The translations under genes and the position numbers were made by a program. Shown piece by piece: positions 57,100-64,000 of a stretch of DNA of 64,000 bases. The notes beneath the pieces were generated by a model. That model ran no database searches and was not told where the DNA came from. It worked only from the letters and a program-made list of their open reading frames with translations. The DNA comes from Halorussus halophilus (lineage in GTDB: Archaea > Halobacteriota > Halobacteria > Halobacteriales > Haladaptataceae): positions 62,001 to 126,000 of the forward strand of contig NZ_CP044524.1 in the NCBI RefSeq assembly GCF_008831545.1, read 5' to 3'. Numbering within the stretch: the stretch's first letter is position 1; each line of letters opens with the position of its first letter.

Positions 57100-58176
57100 T
57101 TACTCGTACTGGATCGACTCGACGGTGATTCTGGTCGCCTCGACGTCCTCGACGAACGCGCCCCACCCGCCGATAGTCCAGTCCTCGTCCCCGTCAGCGA
57201 GGTGCAGCGATACCTGTCCCGCGAGTTGCGCGAGCGGGATGTGTTCGCCGCTCGCGGTCGAGACGCCCGCGTAGGTCGCTTCCGTAATCGTTCCCGAGAC
57301 GTTCTGTCGCACGCCGGTTCCCGTCTCGTATCCGCGGACGCTGACTTCGATGGTCGCGCCGTCGGCGAGCAGCGGTTCGATGTCCCGCACACACTGACGG
57401 ATGTTGGTGTACAGAATCGGCGGGTCTTCGGACCGTTCGGAGACGATTACGTCCCACACCTCCCACAGCGACGTGAGGAAGAACCAGTGGAAGACGTACG
57501 TCAAACTGTAGTCGTCTACCAGCACGCCGTACTGGTTCACCGAATGGGCTTGCGGAGCGAAACACGCCTGCGTGCGGTCTACCAGCGCGAGAAATGGCGA
57601 GGGAAGTGTCCGGTGGCGCATCTGTGTCACAGTCCCCGACAGCGCGTCGTCGTCGGGAAGGTCTGACTCGTCGGCCGCGTGAATCGAGACTTTCACGACG
57701 GCGTCGTTGTCGTGCGCAGCGGCGAGCGCGGGACGCAACTCTTCGAACTCGGCGGGCGAGAGCGCGATTTGCACCTCGTTTTCGGCTTCGGCGACGAGTG
57801 TGCGCGCCCTGTCCAGTACCGTCTCGAATCGGTTGACGATGCTCACCATGTGGTCGTCCACCGGCGGGCGCTCCCAGCGTTCCTCTATCTCTTCGGCCGC
57901 CGCGGCGAGCGTCGCGGCCTGTCCACGGATGTTCGCCAGCACGTCTCCGGGGTCGTTGGCGCGGGCGTGGAGGCTGTCCTGTTCGTACGTCTCGATGTAT
58001 CCGTCCGTCTCCAAGTCGCGGAGAACGTCGTAGATGCGCGCTTGTGGGACCGAGCAGGCGTCCGCGATTTCGACGGCAGAAGCCTTCCCCAACTCCAGCA
58101 CTGCGACGTAGGCGTCGGACTGATACTGCGAGAGTCCAGCGGATTCCAGCGCCGCTTGGAGTTCCTCGGTCTCCAT
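57100..58176 (-). CDS. TrmB family transcriptional regulator
   Basis: A 358-residue regulator. An N-terminal TrmB winged helix (about 8-75: S-A-V-E-I-A-D-A-C-S-V-P-Q-A-R-I-Y-D-V-L) is followed by a coiled linker and a C-terminal sugar-sensor-type region (about 110-350) with Q-Y-G-V-L-V-D-D-Y-S-L-T. TrmB-family proteins of archaea sense sugars and regulate transport or glycolytic genes. The target here is unknown. Same strand as the S9 gene, 147 bases upstream of it. Confidence 0.93.
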   Translation of the reverse strand: METEELQAALESAGLSQYQSDAYVAVLELGKASAVEIADACSVPQARIYDVLRDLETDGYIETYEQDSLHARANDPGDVLANIRGQAATLAAAAEEIEERWERPPVDDHMVSIVNRFETVLDRARTLVAEAENEVQIALSPAEFEELRPALAAAHDNDAVVKVSIHAADESDLPDDDALSGTVTQMRHRTLPSPFLALVDRTQACFAPQAHSVNQYGVLVDDYSLTYVFHWFFLTSLWEVWDVIVSERSEDPPILYTNIRQCVRDIEPLLADGATIEVSVRGYETGTGVRQNVSGTITEATYAGVSTASGEHIPLAQLAGQVSLHLADGDEDWTIGGWGAFVEDVEATRITVESIQYE

Positions 58177-58300
58177 TCAAGCAAGTCGATGGCTCTCACC
58201 CCAGTTAAGCGCACTCATTCTCTCGGTTCGAATGACACGAGAACAGTATTGCAGATTGCATGCACAACAGTTATCCTTCTAAGGGACGTAGCGAACGGTG

Positions 58301-58717
58301 ATGAACGACGCAGACGACCTCGAATCGATACGCGAACAGAAGCGCGAGCAGTTGCAAGAGCAAGTCGAAACCGAGGGCGAAGAAGCGACCGACGAGTCGT
58401 TCGACGAACCAGTTTCCGTGACGGACGAAGCCCAGTTCGCCGAACTGACTGACGACCACGACGTCGTCCTCGTGGACTTCTACGCCGACTGGTGTGGACC
58501 CTGCAAGATGCTCGAACCGACCGTCGAGTCCGTTGCGGCGAATACAGACGCGGTTGTGGCGAAAGTAGACGTAGACGTTCACCAAGGGCTGGCGAACCAA
58601 CACGGCGTTCGCGGTGTCCCGTCGCTCGTCCTCTACGCCGACGGCGAGCAAGTCGAGCAACTCGTCGGGGTGCAGGACGAATCGACGCTGACGAGACTCA
58701 TCGAACGGTACGCCTAA
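58301..58717 (+). CDS. Thioredoxin with charged N-terminal extension
   Basis: A 138-residue protein. Residues 1-40 are a charged extension (L-E-S-I-R-E-Q-K-R-E-Q-L-Q-E-Q, likely a helix); a thioredoxin domain follows with active site W-C-G-P-C at 64-68 and the cis-Pro in V-P-S-L. It reduces protein disulfides in the cytoplasm. ATG at 58301 or GTG at 58298 are equally possible. Divergent from TrmB. Confidence 0.94.
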   Translation: MNDADDLESIREQKREQLQEQVETEGEEATDESFDEPVSVTDEAQFAELTDDHDVVLVDFYADWCGPCKMLEPTVESVAANTDAVVAKVDVDVHQGLANQHGVRGVPSLVLYADGEQVEQLVGVQDESTLTRLIERYA

Positions 58718-58965
58718 ACGAAGGTTCCCGTCGAGTGCGGCCAATGTGGCACTTTGCCCGTATTGTTGCAGACTCAGAGAGCGGTCGCAGCGCGCGATGA
58801 AATTGTGCATTTGAAGCACTACTACTAAGTACCAGTAGTCGCTACCCCTCGTTGTCAGAGGGACGACGACTCTCCCTGCACGGTGGACATCGCCCGCATC
58901 TTTTCGTCCGACTCCCCTTTCTGTCCCGCAGTGGTTAAGGTGGCCGACAGTCGAGCAACTCAGTG

Positions 58966-59523
58966 ATGGGCTTTCACACGTTCGACCCCGGCAGAGCCGA
59001 TAAACTCGAAGACGAATCGCGGTACCGCTACTGCTCGCGCGAAGAGTTGGTCGCGGCACTCGGACCCGACGAAGCGGACACCGTCGCGGACCTCGGGAGC
59101 GGAACCGGGTTCTACACCGACGACGTGGCTCCGTTCGTCGCGGAGGTGCGCGCCGTGGACGTACAGTCGGAGATGCACGACCTCTATCGAGAGAAAGGCG
59201 TCCCGACGAACGTCGAACTCGTCACCGCGAACGTCGAGGACCTGCCGTTCGGCGATTCGGCACTCGACGGCGCGTTCTCGACGATGACCTTCCACGAGTT
59301 CGCGGGCAACGGCGACGCACTCGGAGAGGTCGCGCGCGTCCTCGCCGACGGCGCTCGGTTCGTGGTCGCCGACTGGACCGCGAGCGGCGACGGCGAGAGC
59401 GGCCCGCCGACCGACGAACGCTACGACCGCGACCGAGCGGTCGAGATGCTCGAAGACGCCGGCTTCGAGATACTGCGCGCCGACGAGCGACCCGAGACCA
59501 TGCTCGTCGTCGCTCGCCGGTAA
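58966..59523 (+). CDS. Class I SAM-dependent methyltransferase (UbiE/COQ5-like)
   Basis: A 185-residue methyltransferase_11-type protein. Motif I is V-A-D-L-G-S-G-T-G-F-Y-T at about 39-50; the acidic residue after the next strand is in R-A-V-D-V-Q-S-E-M; then V-E-D-L-P-F-G-D-S-A-L-D. No substrate clue. GTG 58963 is a second start option. Its stop lies 7 bases from the convergent alpha/beta hydrolase gene. Confidence 0.88.
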   Translation: MGFHTFDPGRADKLEDESRYRYCSREELVAALGPDEADTVADLGSGTGFYTDDVAPFVAEVRAVDVQSEMHDLYREKGVPTNVELVTANVEDLPFGDSALDGAFSTMTFHEFAGNGDALGEVARVLADGARFVVADWTASGDGESGPPTDERYDRDRAVEMLEDAGFEILRADERPETMLVVARR

Positions 59524-59530
59524 ACAGTCG

Positions 59531-60358
59531 TTACTGGACCAACTCACTCCGAGCGAGGAGCTCCCGTAACGCAGTTGTGAAGAACTCCGGGTTGTCGAGG
59601 TTCGACGCGTGTCCACCGCCGGGTACGACGCGGACGGTAACCTCGGCGTTCGAAAGTTGGTCGGCCAATCGCTCGGCGCTGTCTGCCACGGCCGACGGGA
59701 CGTGTTCGCCGTGCAAGACGAGCGTCGGCGCAGTGACCGCGGAGAGTTCGACCTCGGATTTCGGGAACCGAGCGGTCGCATCGGCGATCTTGACGAACTC
59801 CTCGTGGGGAATCGTCGGCGCGTTCTCCATCAGTCGTTGGACGGTCACTTGGTCGCCAGCGATTCCGGGAAAGAGGCGATTGCCGACCCAGAGTTGCCAC
59901 CGATTCAGTGTCTCGTAGTTGATGAGACGGTCCAGTCGAGCGAGGAATCTGAGGTTCGCCATGGCGAGTCGGCCGGTCAAGGGCTGGGGACCTGTAGCGA
60001 ACGTATCGGCGAGCACGAGTCCGGCAACTCTTTCGGGGTGAGAAGCGGCGAATGCCTGGGCGACAGCACCGCCCATCGAGAGGCCACAGACCAACACCCG
60101 GTCGAGGCCGAGCGCGTCCAGCAGTGCGTCTAAGTCCGCCGCAAACAGGTCGATAGAGTACGGATTCACGTCGGACCCGCCGGTACGCCCGTGGCCGCGA
60201 ACGTCGTAGGCGATGGTCGTGTACGCATCGCTGAGGGCGTCCATCTGAGGCCCCCACATCGTGGTACTCATGGCCATCCCGTGGACGAACACGATTGGTG
60301 GGCCACTGCCACGTCGCTCGTAGTACGTCTCGATGTCGTCCGTCTGGACAGTGGGCAT
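59531..60358 (-). CDS. Alpha/beta hydrolase (3-oxoadipate enol-lactonase-like)
   Basis: A 275-residue alpha/beta hydrolase. The oxyanion loop is F-V-H-G-M-A at about 24-29, the nucleophile Ser94 in C-G-L-S-M-G-G, and the His in P-G-G-G-H-A-S near 248. Tyr-rich lid regions follow. Substrate could be a lactone or ester; PcaD-type activity is the best-known in this group but no aromatic pathway gene is near. Confidence 0.88.
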   Translation of the reverse strand: MPTVQTDDIETYYERRGSGPPIVFVHGMAMSTTMWGPQMDALSDAYTTIAYDVRGHGRTGGSDVNPYSIDLFAADLDALLDALGLDRVLVCGLSMGGAVAQAFAASHPERVAGLVLADTFATGPQPLTGRLAMANLRFLARLDRLINYETLNRWQLWVGNRLFPGIAGDQVTVQRLMENAPTIPHEEFVKIADATARFPKSEVELSAVTAPTLVLHGEHVPSAVADSAERLADQLSNAEVTVRVVPGGGHASNLDNPEFFTTALRELLARSELVQ

Positions 60359-60511
60359 GAAAGAGTCTACGTTCCCGACAGAGATAACAGCTCTCGGCGG
60401 TAGCTACCAGCAGAAGAAACGAGGAATTAACTGCCGAACCATCGACACTCCGACAGTGAGGGACGACCGTTACGTTCGACGCTCAGGGCGTCGAGGAGTA
60501 CGCGACGAGCG

Positions 60512-62062
60512 ATGACCGACGAGCAGAGGAACGACGGACAATCGACCGACCGCCAGTCGAACGCGGAACGGTCGAACGACCGTGCAGTCGCGTTCGGGGT
60601 CGTGCTGGGCGCGACCGCACTGACGCTCGTCGTCGCCGCCGCACCGACGCCTGCTGGCCTCTCGCCGAACGGACAGCGAGCGCTCGCGACCGCACTGTTT
60701 GCCGCCGTCCTCTGGATTACGGGAGCGCTTCCGCTCCCGGTAACGGCGCTGACCGTCCCAGTGTGGCTGACCGTGCTAGGGGTCTCGCCGACGCTCGAAG
60801 AACCGCTCGCAGGGTTCGCTGACCCCGTGGTCTTCCTCTTTCTAGCGACGTTCGTCCTCGCCGCCGCGCTCCAGAAGCACGGACTGGACCGTCGAGTAGC
60901 GCTCCGATTGCTCGGCGCAGTCGGGCGGACGCCCCACCGAATCGTCCTCGGCGTGATGGTGACGACTGCCGTGCTGTCGATGGTCATCTCGAACACCGCG
61001 ACTGTCGCGTTGATGGCCCCCGTCGCGCTAGGAATCGTCCAGCAGGGAGAGAATGCGAGTGAAAACTTCCAGACCGCCACGATGCTCGGCGTCGCCTACG
61101 CGGGGAGTATCGGCGGCATCGGCACGCTCGTCGGGACGCCACCGAACGCCATCGTCGTCGCGGCGCTCCGCGACGCGGGCTACGAAATCGGCTTCTTGCA
61201 GTGGCTCGCGGTCGGACTCCCTGTCGTCGTCGTGACGCTCCCGGTCGCGTGGTACGTGCTGATTCGACTCTATCCACTGGAAGACGTGGAGGTCGCGAAG
61301 AGAGCGAACTTCGGCACTGACGAAATGGGCACGACGACCCCCGCGGGCCGCCGCGTCGCCGCGGTGTTCGCGGCGACGGCAGGACTGTGGATACTGGGCG
61401 GTACAGGCGCGCTCTTCGAGAGCGTGCTGTCCCCGCGTTGGTACACCACCCTGTTCGGTGGTCTCGGCCCGTCGATAGTCGGACCCGGCGCGTATCAGGG
61501 GCTGACTTACTTCGTCCTCGTCGGCATGGCGGCGATTCCAGTGCTCTTCCTCGTGGGCGGCATCGAGTGGGACGACGTAGCGGGCATCGACTGGGGGACG
61601 CTCATCTTGTTCGGCGGCGGTCTCTCGCTGGCGAACGCGCTCGGCGAGACGGGTGCGACCGACTGGTTGGCGACGCTGGTATTGGGGTCACTCGGCGACG
61701 CGCCGCTGGTCGTCCTCCTCGGAGCCATCGTCGTGTTGACCGTCGCACTGAGCGAACTCGCCTCGAACACGGCGACTGCCGCACTGCTCGCGCCGATTCT
61801 TATCGAGGTCGGACGCGCGCTCGGGGGCGTCGCTGGTGGGTTGGAGGCCGCCGTCCTCCTGCCGCTCACCTGTGCCATCGCCGCGAGTTACGGCTTCGCC
61901 TTGCCGGTCGCGACGCCGCCGAACGCTATCGTCTTCGGCACCGGCGAAGTGACGCGCGGCCAGATGCTCCGTGCTGGCGGCCTGCTCGACGTGCTGTTCG
62001 TCTTCGTGACGACCGGACTGGTCGTCGTTTTGGCAGCGGTAGTGTGGCCGGGAATCGTCTGA
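60512..62062 (+). CDS. SLC13/DASS family divalent anion:Na+ symporter
   Basis: A 516-residue membrane protein with about 12 helices in two repeats. The two family signature S-N-T motifs are present: M-V-I-S-N-T-A-T-V-A-L-M-A-P and L-A-S-N-T-A-T-A-A-L-L-A-P, each followed at a distance by a P-P-N-A-I-V motif (G-T-P-P-N-A-I-V-V and A-T-P-P-N-A-I-V-F). These form the Na+ and carboxylate sites. Substrate could be dicarboxylate, citrate or sulfate. It is 38 bases upstream of the formate-dehydrogenase-type gene on the same strand. Confidence 0.92.
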   Translation: MTDEQRNDGQSTDRQSNAERSNDRAVAFGVVLGATALTLVVAAAPTPAGLSPNGQRALATALFAAVLWITGALPLPVTALTVPVWLTVLGVSPTLEEPLAGFADPVVFLFLATFVLAAALQKHGLDRRVALRLLGAVGRTPHRIVLGVMVTTAVLSMVISNTATVALMAPVALGIVQQGENASENFQTATMLGVAYAGSIGGIGTLVGTPPNAIVVAALRDAGYEIGFLQWLAVGLPVVVVTLPVAWYVLIRLYPLEDVEVAKRANFGTDEMGTTTPAGRRVAAVFAATAGLWILGGTGALFESVLSPRWYTTLFGGLGPSIVGPGAYQGLTYFVLVGMAAIPVLFLVGGIEWDDVAGIDWGTLILFGGGLSLANALGETGATDWLATLVLGSLGDAPLVVLLGAIVVLTVALSELASNTATAALLAPILIEVGRALGGVAGGLEAAVLLPLTCAIAASYGFALPVATPPNAIVFGTGEVTRGQMLRAGGLLDVLFVFVTTGLVVVLAAVVWPGIV

Positions 62063-62100
62063 GGGGAAATGCTTAGCAACTCCGCGTTGCACGCGAGAGT

Positions 62101-64000
62101 ATGGTTGGGGACGACAGTAGTGGCGAGACGGGTCGGGGGCACGTCACCGACGAGAAGACCATCTGCCCGTTCTGCGGGGTCGGCTGTGGGGTTCGGTACG
62201 ACCCAGAGCAGGGGAAGGGCGTCGGCTGGAACGCGCCCGTCAACCGCCGCGGTGAACTCTGTCCGAAGGGCGTGGCGGCGTTCGACACCGAAGGCCACGA
62301 CCAGCGGTTGACCGCGCCGCTCGTTAGAAATTCTGCAGGCGAACTCGTCGAAGCCTCGTGGAGCGAGGCACTCGACAAAGTAGAGAGTGGGTTTCGTGAA
62401 ATTCTCGACTCGCACGGCCCTGACGCCCTCGCCTTCTTCGCCTCCTCGAACTGCACCAACGAGGAGAACTACCTCGTCCAGAAACTCGCGCGAGCACTCG
62501 GCACGAACAACGTGGACAACTGCTCGCGCCTCTGTCACTCCTCGACGGTCGCCGCGATGACCGACCGCTTCGGCACGGGCGCGATGACCAACAGCATCGC
62601 AGACCTGCCCGACGCCGAGGCGTTTCTGGTCGCGGGTGCCAACCCGGCCGAACAACATCCGGTCATCTTCAGTTCCTACGTCGCACCCGCGCTGAAGCGC
62701 GGGGCGACGCTGATTCACGTGGACCCGCGGGCGAACGCGACGACGAGGTACGCGGACTACCACCTGCCGGTGAAGCCGGGGTACGACATTCCGCTGTTGA
62801 ACGCGATGTGCGCTGTGGCGGTGCGCGAAAATCTGGCCGACGAGGTGTTTCTGGCCGAGCGCGTCGAAGGAGTCGCGGAGTTCCGCGAGTGGCTCGAATC
62901 GGTGGACGTAGACGCCGCCGCGGAGTTAGCAGGCGTGGACCCGTCCGAGTTGAGAGACGCGGCGCACGACTACGCAGGGGTCGAGCGAGCCGCGGTGTTT
63001 ACTGGGATGGGAATGAGCCAGCACCACTGCGGCACGGCGAACGTCCACGCGCTGTTGAACCTCGCGCTCCTGACGGGCAACGTCGGCAAGCGCGGTGCGG
63101 GGGTCAACCCGCTCCGCGGGAAGAACAACGTGCAGGGTGCTGGCGACGTGGGCGCGCTGCCCGACACCTTGCCGGGGTACCGAGACGTGACCGACGACGA
63201 GGGCCGCGAAACAATTTCGGAGGTGTGGGGATTCGAGCCGCCGAAGACGCCGGGACTGACCGAAGTCGAAGCGACCCACCGGTTCGGCGACGAAGTGCGC
63301 GGCGCGTTCGTCCTCGGCGAGAACATCGCCGCGACGGAACCGAACGCGAATCGGGTCGCGGCGCAACTCGATTCGCTCGACCTGCTCGTCGTGCAGGACA
63401 TCTTCCCCACGGAGACGACAGCCCACGCTGACGTAGTGTTGCCCGCGAGTTCGTGGGCCGAGAAAGCGGGGACGGTGACGAACACCGACCGGCAGGTCCA
63501 GCGGATGCGCGCCGTCGCGGAGCTGCCCGGTGACGCTCGGCGCGACTTCGAACTGTTGTGCGAACTGGGTAAGCGGCTGGTCGGGGACGAAATCTCGTTC
63601 GACTACACTGGACCGAGAGACGTGTTCGAAGAGTTGACCAGCGTCACCCCGATTTACGGCGGGATGAGCTACGAGGGAATCGGCGAGGGGAGCCAACAGT
63701 GGCCGTTCCCCGAGGACGCAGAGTCGGGCGAAGCGGTACTCCACCGCGAGACCTTCGGTGACGGGTCGAAACGCGCACGATTGGAACCGGTCGAACACGT
63801 CGAACCCGCCGACGAGGTCGGCGACGACGAACTCGTACTGACGACAGGACGAGTCCTCTCACACTACAACAGCGGCGCGGTGACGCGCCGGTCCGGCATC
63901 CTTACACGACTCCGGAGCGAGGACGCGCTCCAGATTCACCCCGACGACGCCAGCGCACGAGGCATCGACGGCGGTGACCGAGTGGTCGTGGAGAACGACC
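62101..64000 (+). CDS. fdhA: Formate dehydrogenase alpha-type molybdopterin oxidoreductase, 3' end missing (partial)
   Basis: At least 633 residues; the gene runs off the window. A 4Fe-4S site near the N-terminus (C-P-F-C-G-V-G-C at 22-29 plus C54), then a molybdopterin domain. The active-site region reads N-C-S-R-L-C-H-S-S-T, with Cys145-His146 where formate dehydrogenases have Sec/Cys-His, so the Mo ligand is Cys. The end of the visible part starts the molybdopterin dinucleotide-binding domain (T-T-G-R-V-L-S-H-Y-N-S-G). Start at 62101 gives a normal N-terminus. Best match is FdhA/FdhF; related assimilatory nitrate reductases lack the C-H pair. No beta subunit visible in the window. Confidence 0.92.
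   Translation, partial: MVGDDSSGETGRGHVTDEKTICPFCGVGCGVRYDPEQGKGVGWNAPVNRRGELCPKGVAAFDTEGHDQRLTAPLVRNSAGELVEASWSEALDKVESGFREILDSHGPDALAFFASSNCTNEENYLVQKLARALGTNNVDNCSRLCHSSTVAAMTDRFGTGAMTNSIADLPDAEAFLVAGANPAEQHPVIFSSYVAPALKRGATLIHVDPRANATTRYADYHLPVKPGYDIPLLNAMCAVAVRENLADEVFLAERVEGVAEFREWLESVDVDAAAELAGVDPSELRDAAHDYAGVERAAVFTGMGMSQHHCGTANVHALLNLALLTGNVGKRGAGVNPLRGKNNVQGAGDVGALPDTLPGYRDVTDDEGRETISEVWGFEPPKTPGLTEVEATHRFGDEVRGAFVLGENIAATEPNANRVAAQLDSLDLLVVQDIFPTETTAHADVVLPASSWAEKAGTVTNTDRQVQRMRAVAELPGDARRDFELLCELGKRLVGDEISFDYTGPRDVFEELTSVTPIYGGMSYEGIGEGSQQWPFPEDAESGEAVLHRETFGDGSKRARLEPVEHVEPADEVGDDELVLTTGRVLSHYNSGAVTRRSGILTRLRSEDALQIHPDDASARGIDGGDRVVVEND

Noticed and set aside
58718-58965. tRNA or small RNA in the gap after the thioredoxin gene
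   Set aside because: I found no cloverleaf or box motifs; only AT-richer intergenic sequence.

Overview
The window comes from a haloarchaeon (class Halobacteria). The evidence is the high GC content, the Asp/Glu-rich proteins, twin-arginine lipoproteins ending in A-G-C lipoboxes, a PGF-CTERM surface protein, a HalOD1 domain protein, a TrmB-family regulator, and start codons preceded by TATA-like boxes about 25-30 bases upstream, as expected for leaderless transcripts. The genus cannot be fixed from sequence alone. I saw no rRNA, tRNA or CRISPR array and no complete insertion sequence.

Layout. 1-5.5 kb: the 3' end of an Eco57I-type restriction-modification methylase, a GrpB-family protein, a DEDD exonuclease-like protein, a cyclase-family hydrolase, a zinc-ribbon protein and a membrane-anchored HTH regulator. 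5.7-7.1 kb: FAD subunit and CoxG-like partner of a molybdenum hydroxylase. 7.1-17.4 kb: small membrane proteins, GNAT, Rieske, a double SRPBCC protein, P450, aldo/keto reductase, UspA and a berberine-bridge-type flavoprotein. 18.4-23.3 kb: the catalytic and 2Fe-2S subunits of a molybdenum hydroxylase with two maturation genes (MobA-like, XdhC). 23.7-33.7 kb: dienelactone/BAAT-type hydrolase lipoprotein, CaiB CoA-transferase, TPP enzyme, epimerase, methyltransferase, cupin and membrane proteins. 33.7-41.8 kb: HD protein, sulfite-oxidase-family enzyme, duplicated EthD protein, M24 protein, double UspA flanked by two tiny paralogous membrane proteins, and a flavin monooxygenase. 41.9-46.7 kb: a branched-chain amino-acid-type ABC importer with a fused LivH-LivM permease. 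46.8-54.9 kb: PGF-CTERM beta-propeller, orphan IS630-type HTH, galactonate dehydratase, flavodoxin HemG, SDR and HalOD1. 54.9-64 kb: S9 peptidase, TrmB regulator, thioredoxin, methyltransferase, alpha/beta hydrolase, SLC13 permease and the 5' part of a formate-dehydrogenase-type molybdoenzyme cut by the window edge.

The genes are mostly a heterotrophic accessory mix: molybdenum redox enzymes (XDH/CODH family, sulfite oxidase family, formate dehydrogenase family), CoA/TPP chemistry, amino-acid and organic-acid uptake and sugar-acid catabolism.

The most unusual signal is not a gene. At least six intergenic gaps (about 17.4, 23.5, 26.8-27.1, 39.0, 47.1 and 53.0 kb) carry copies, in both orientations, of one modular non-coding repeat. 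Several copies share a start (A/G-CTAGC-T/G-ACTCCCG type), a CCGCACCGC/CAGCACC segment, a GCCACACGCCTCCCC segment, and a hairpin-GAGC-hairpin module. The second hairpin of that module keeps a near-constant loop (TCACATCGTTC type) while the stem sequence changes with base pairing preserved in every copy examined (CTTCAG/CTGAAG, CTTCGG/CCGAAG, CTTGGC/GCCAAG, CTGCAC/GTGCAG, CTGCGT/ACGCAG). This looks like selection, or a copying mechanism, that keeps the secondary structure. I know of no named family to assign it to.
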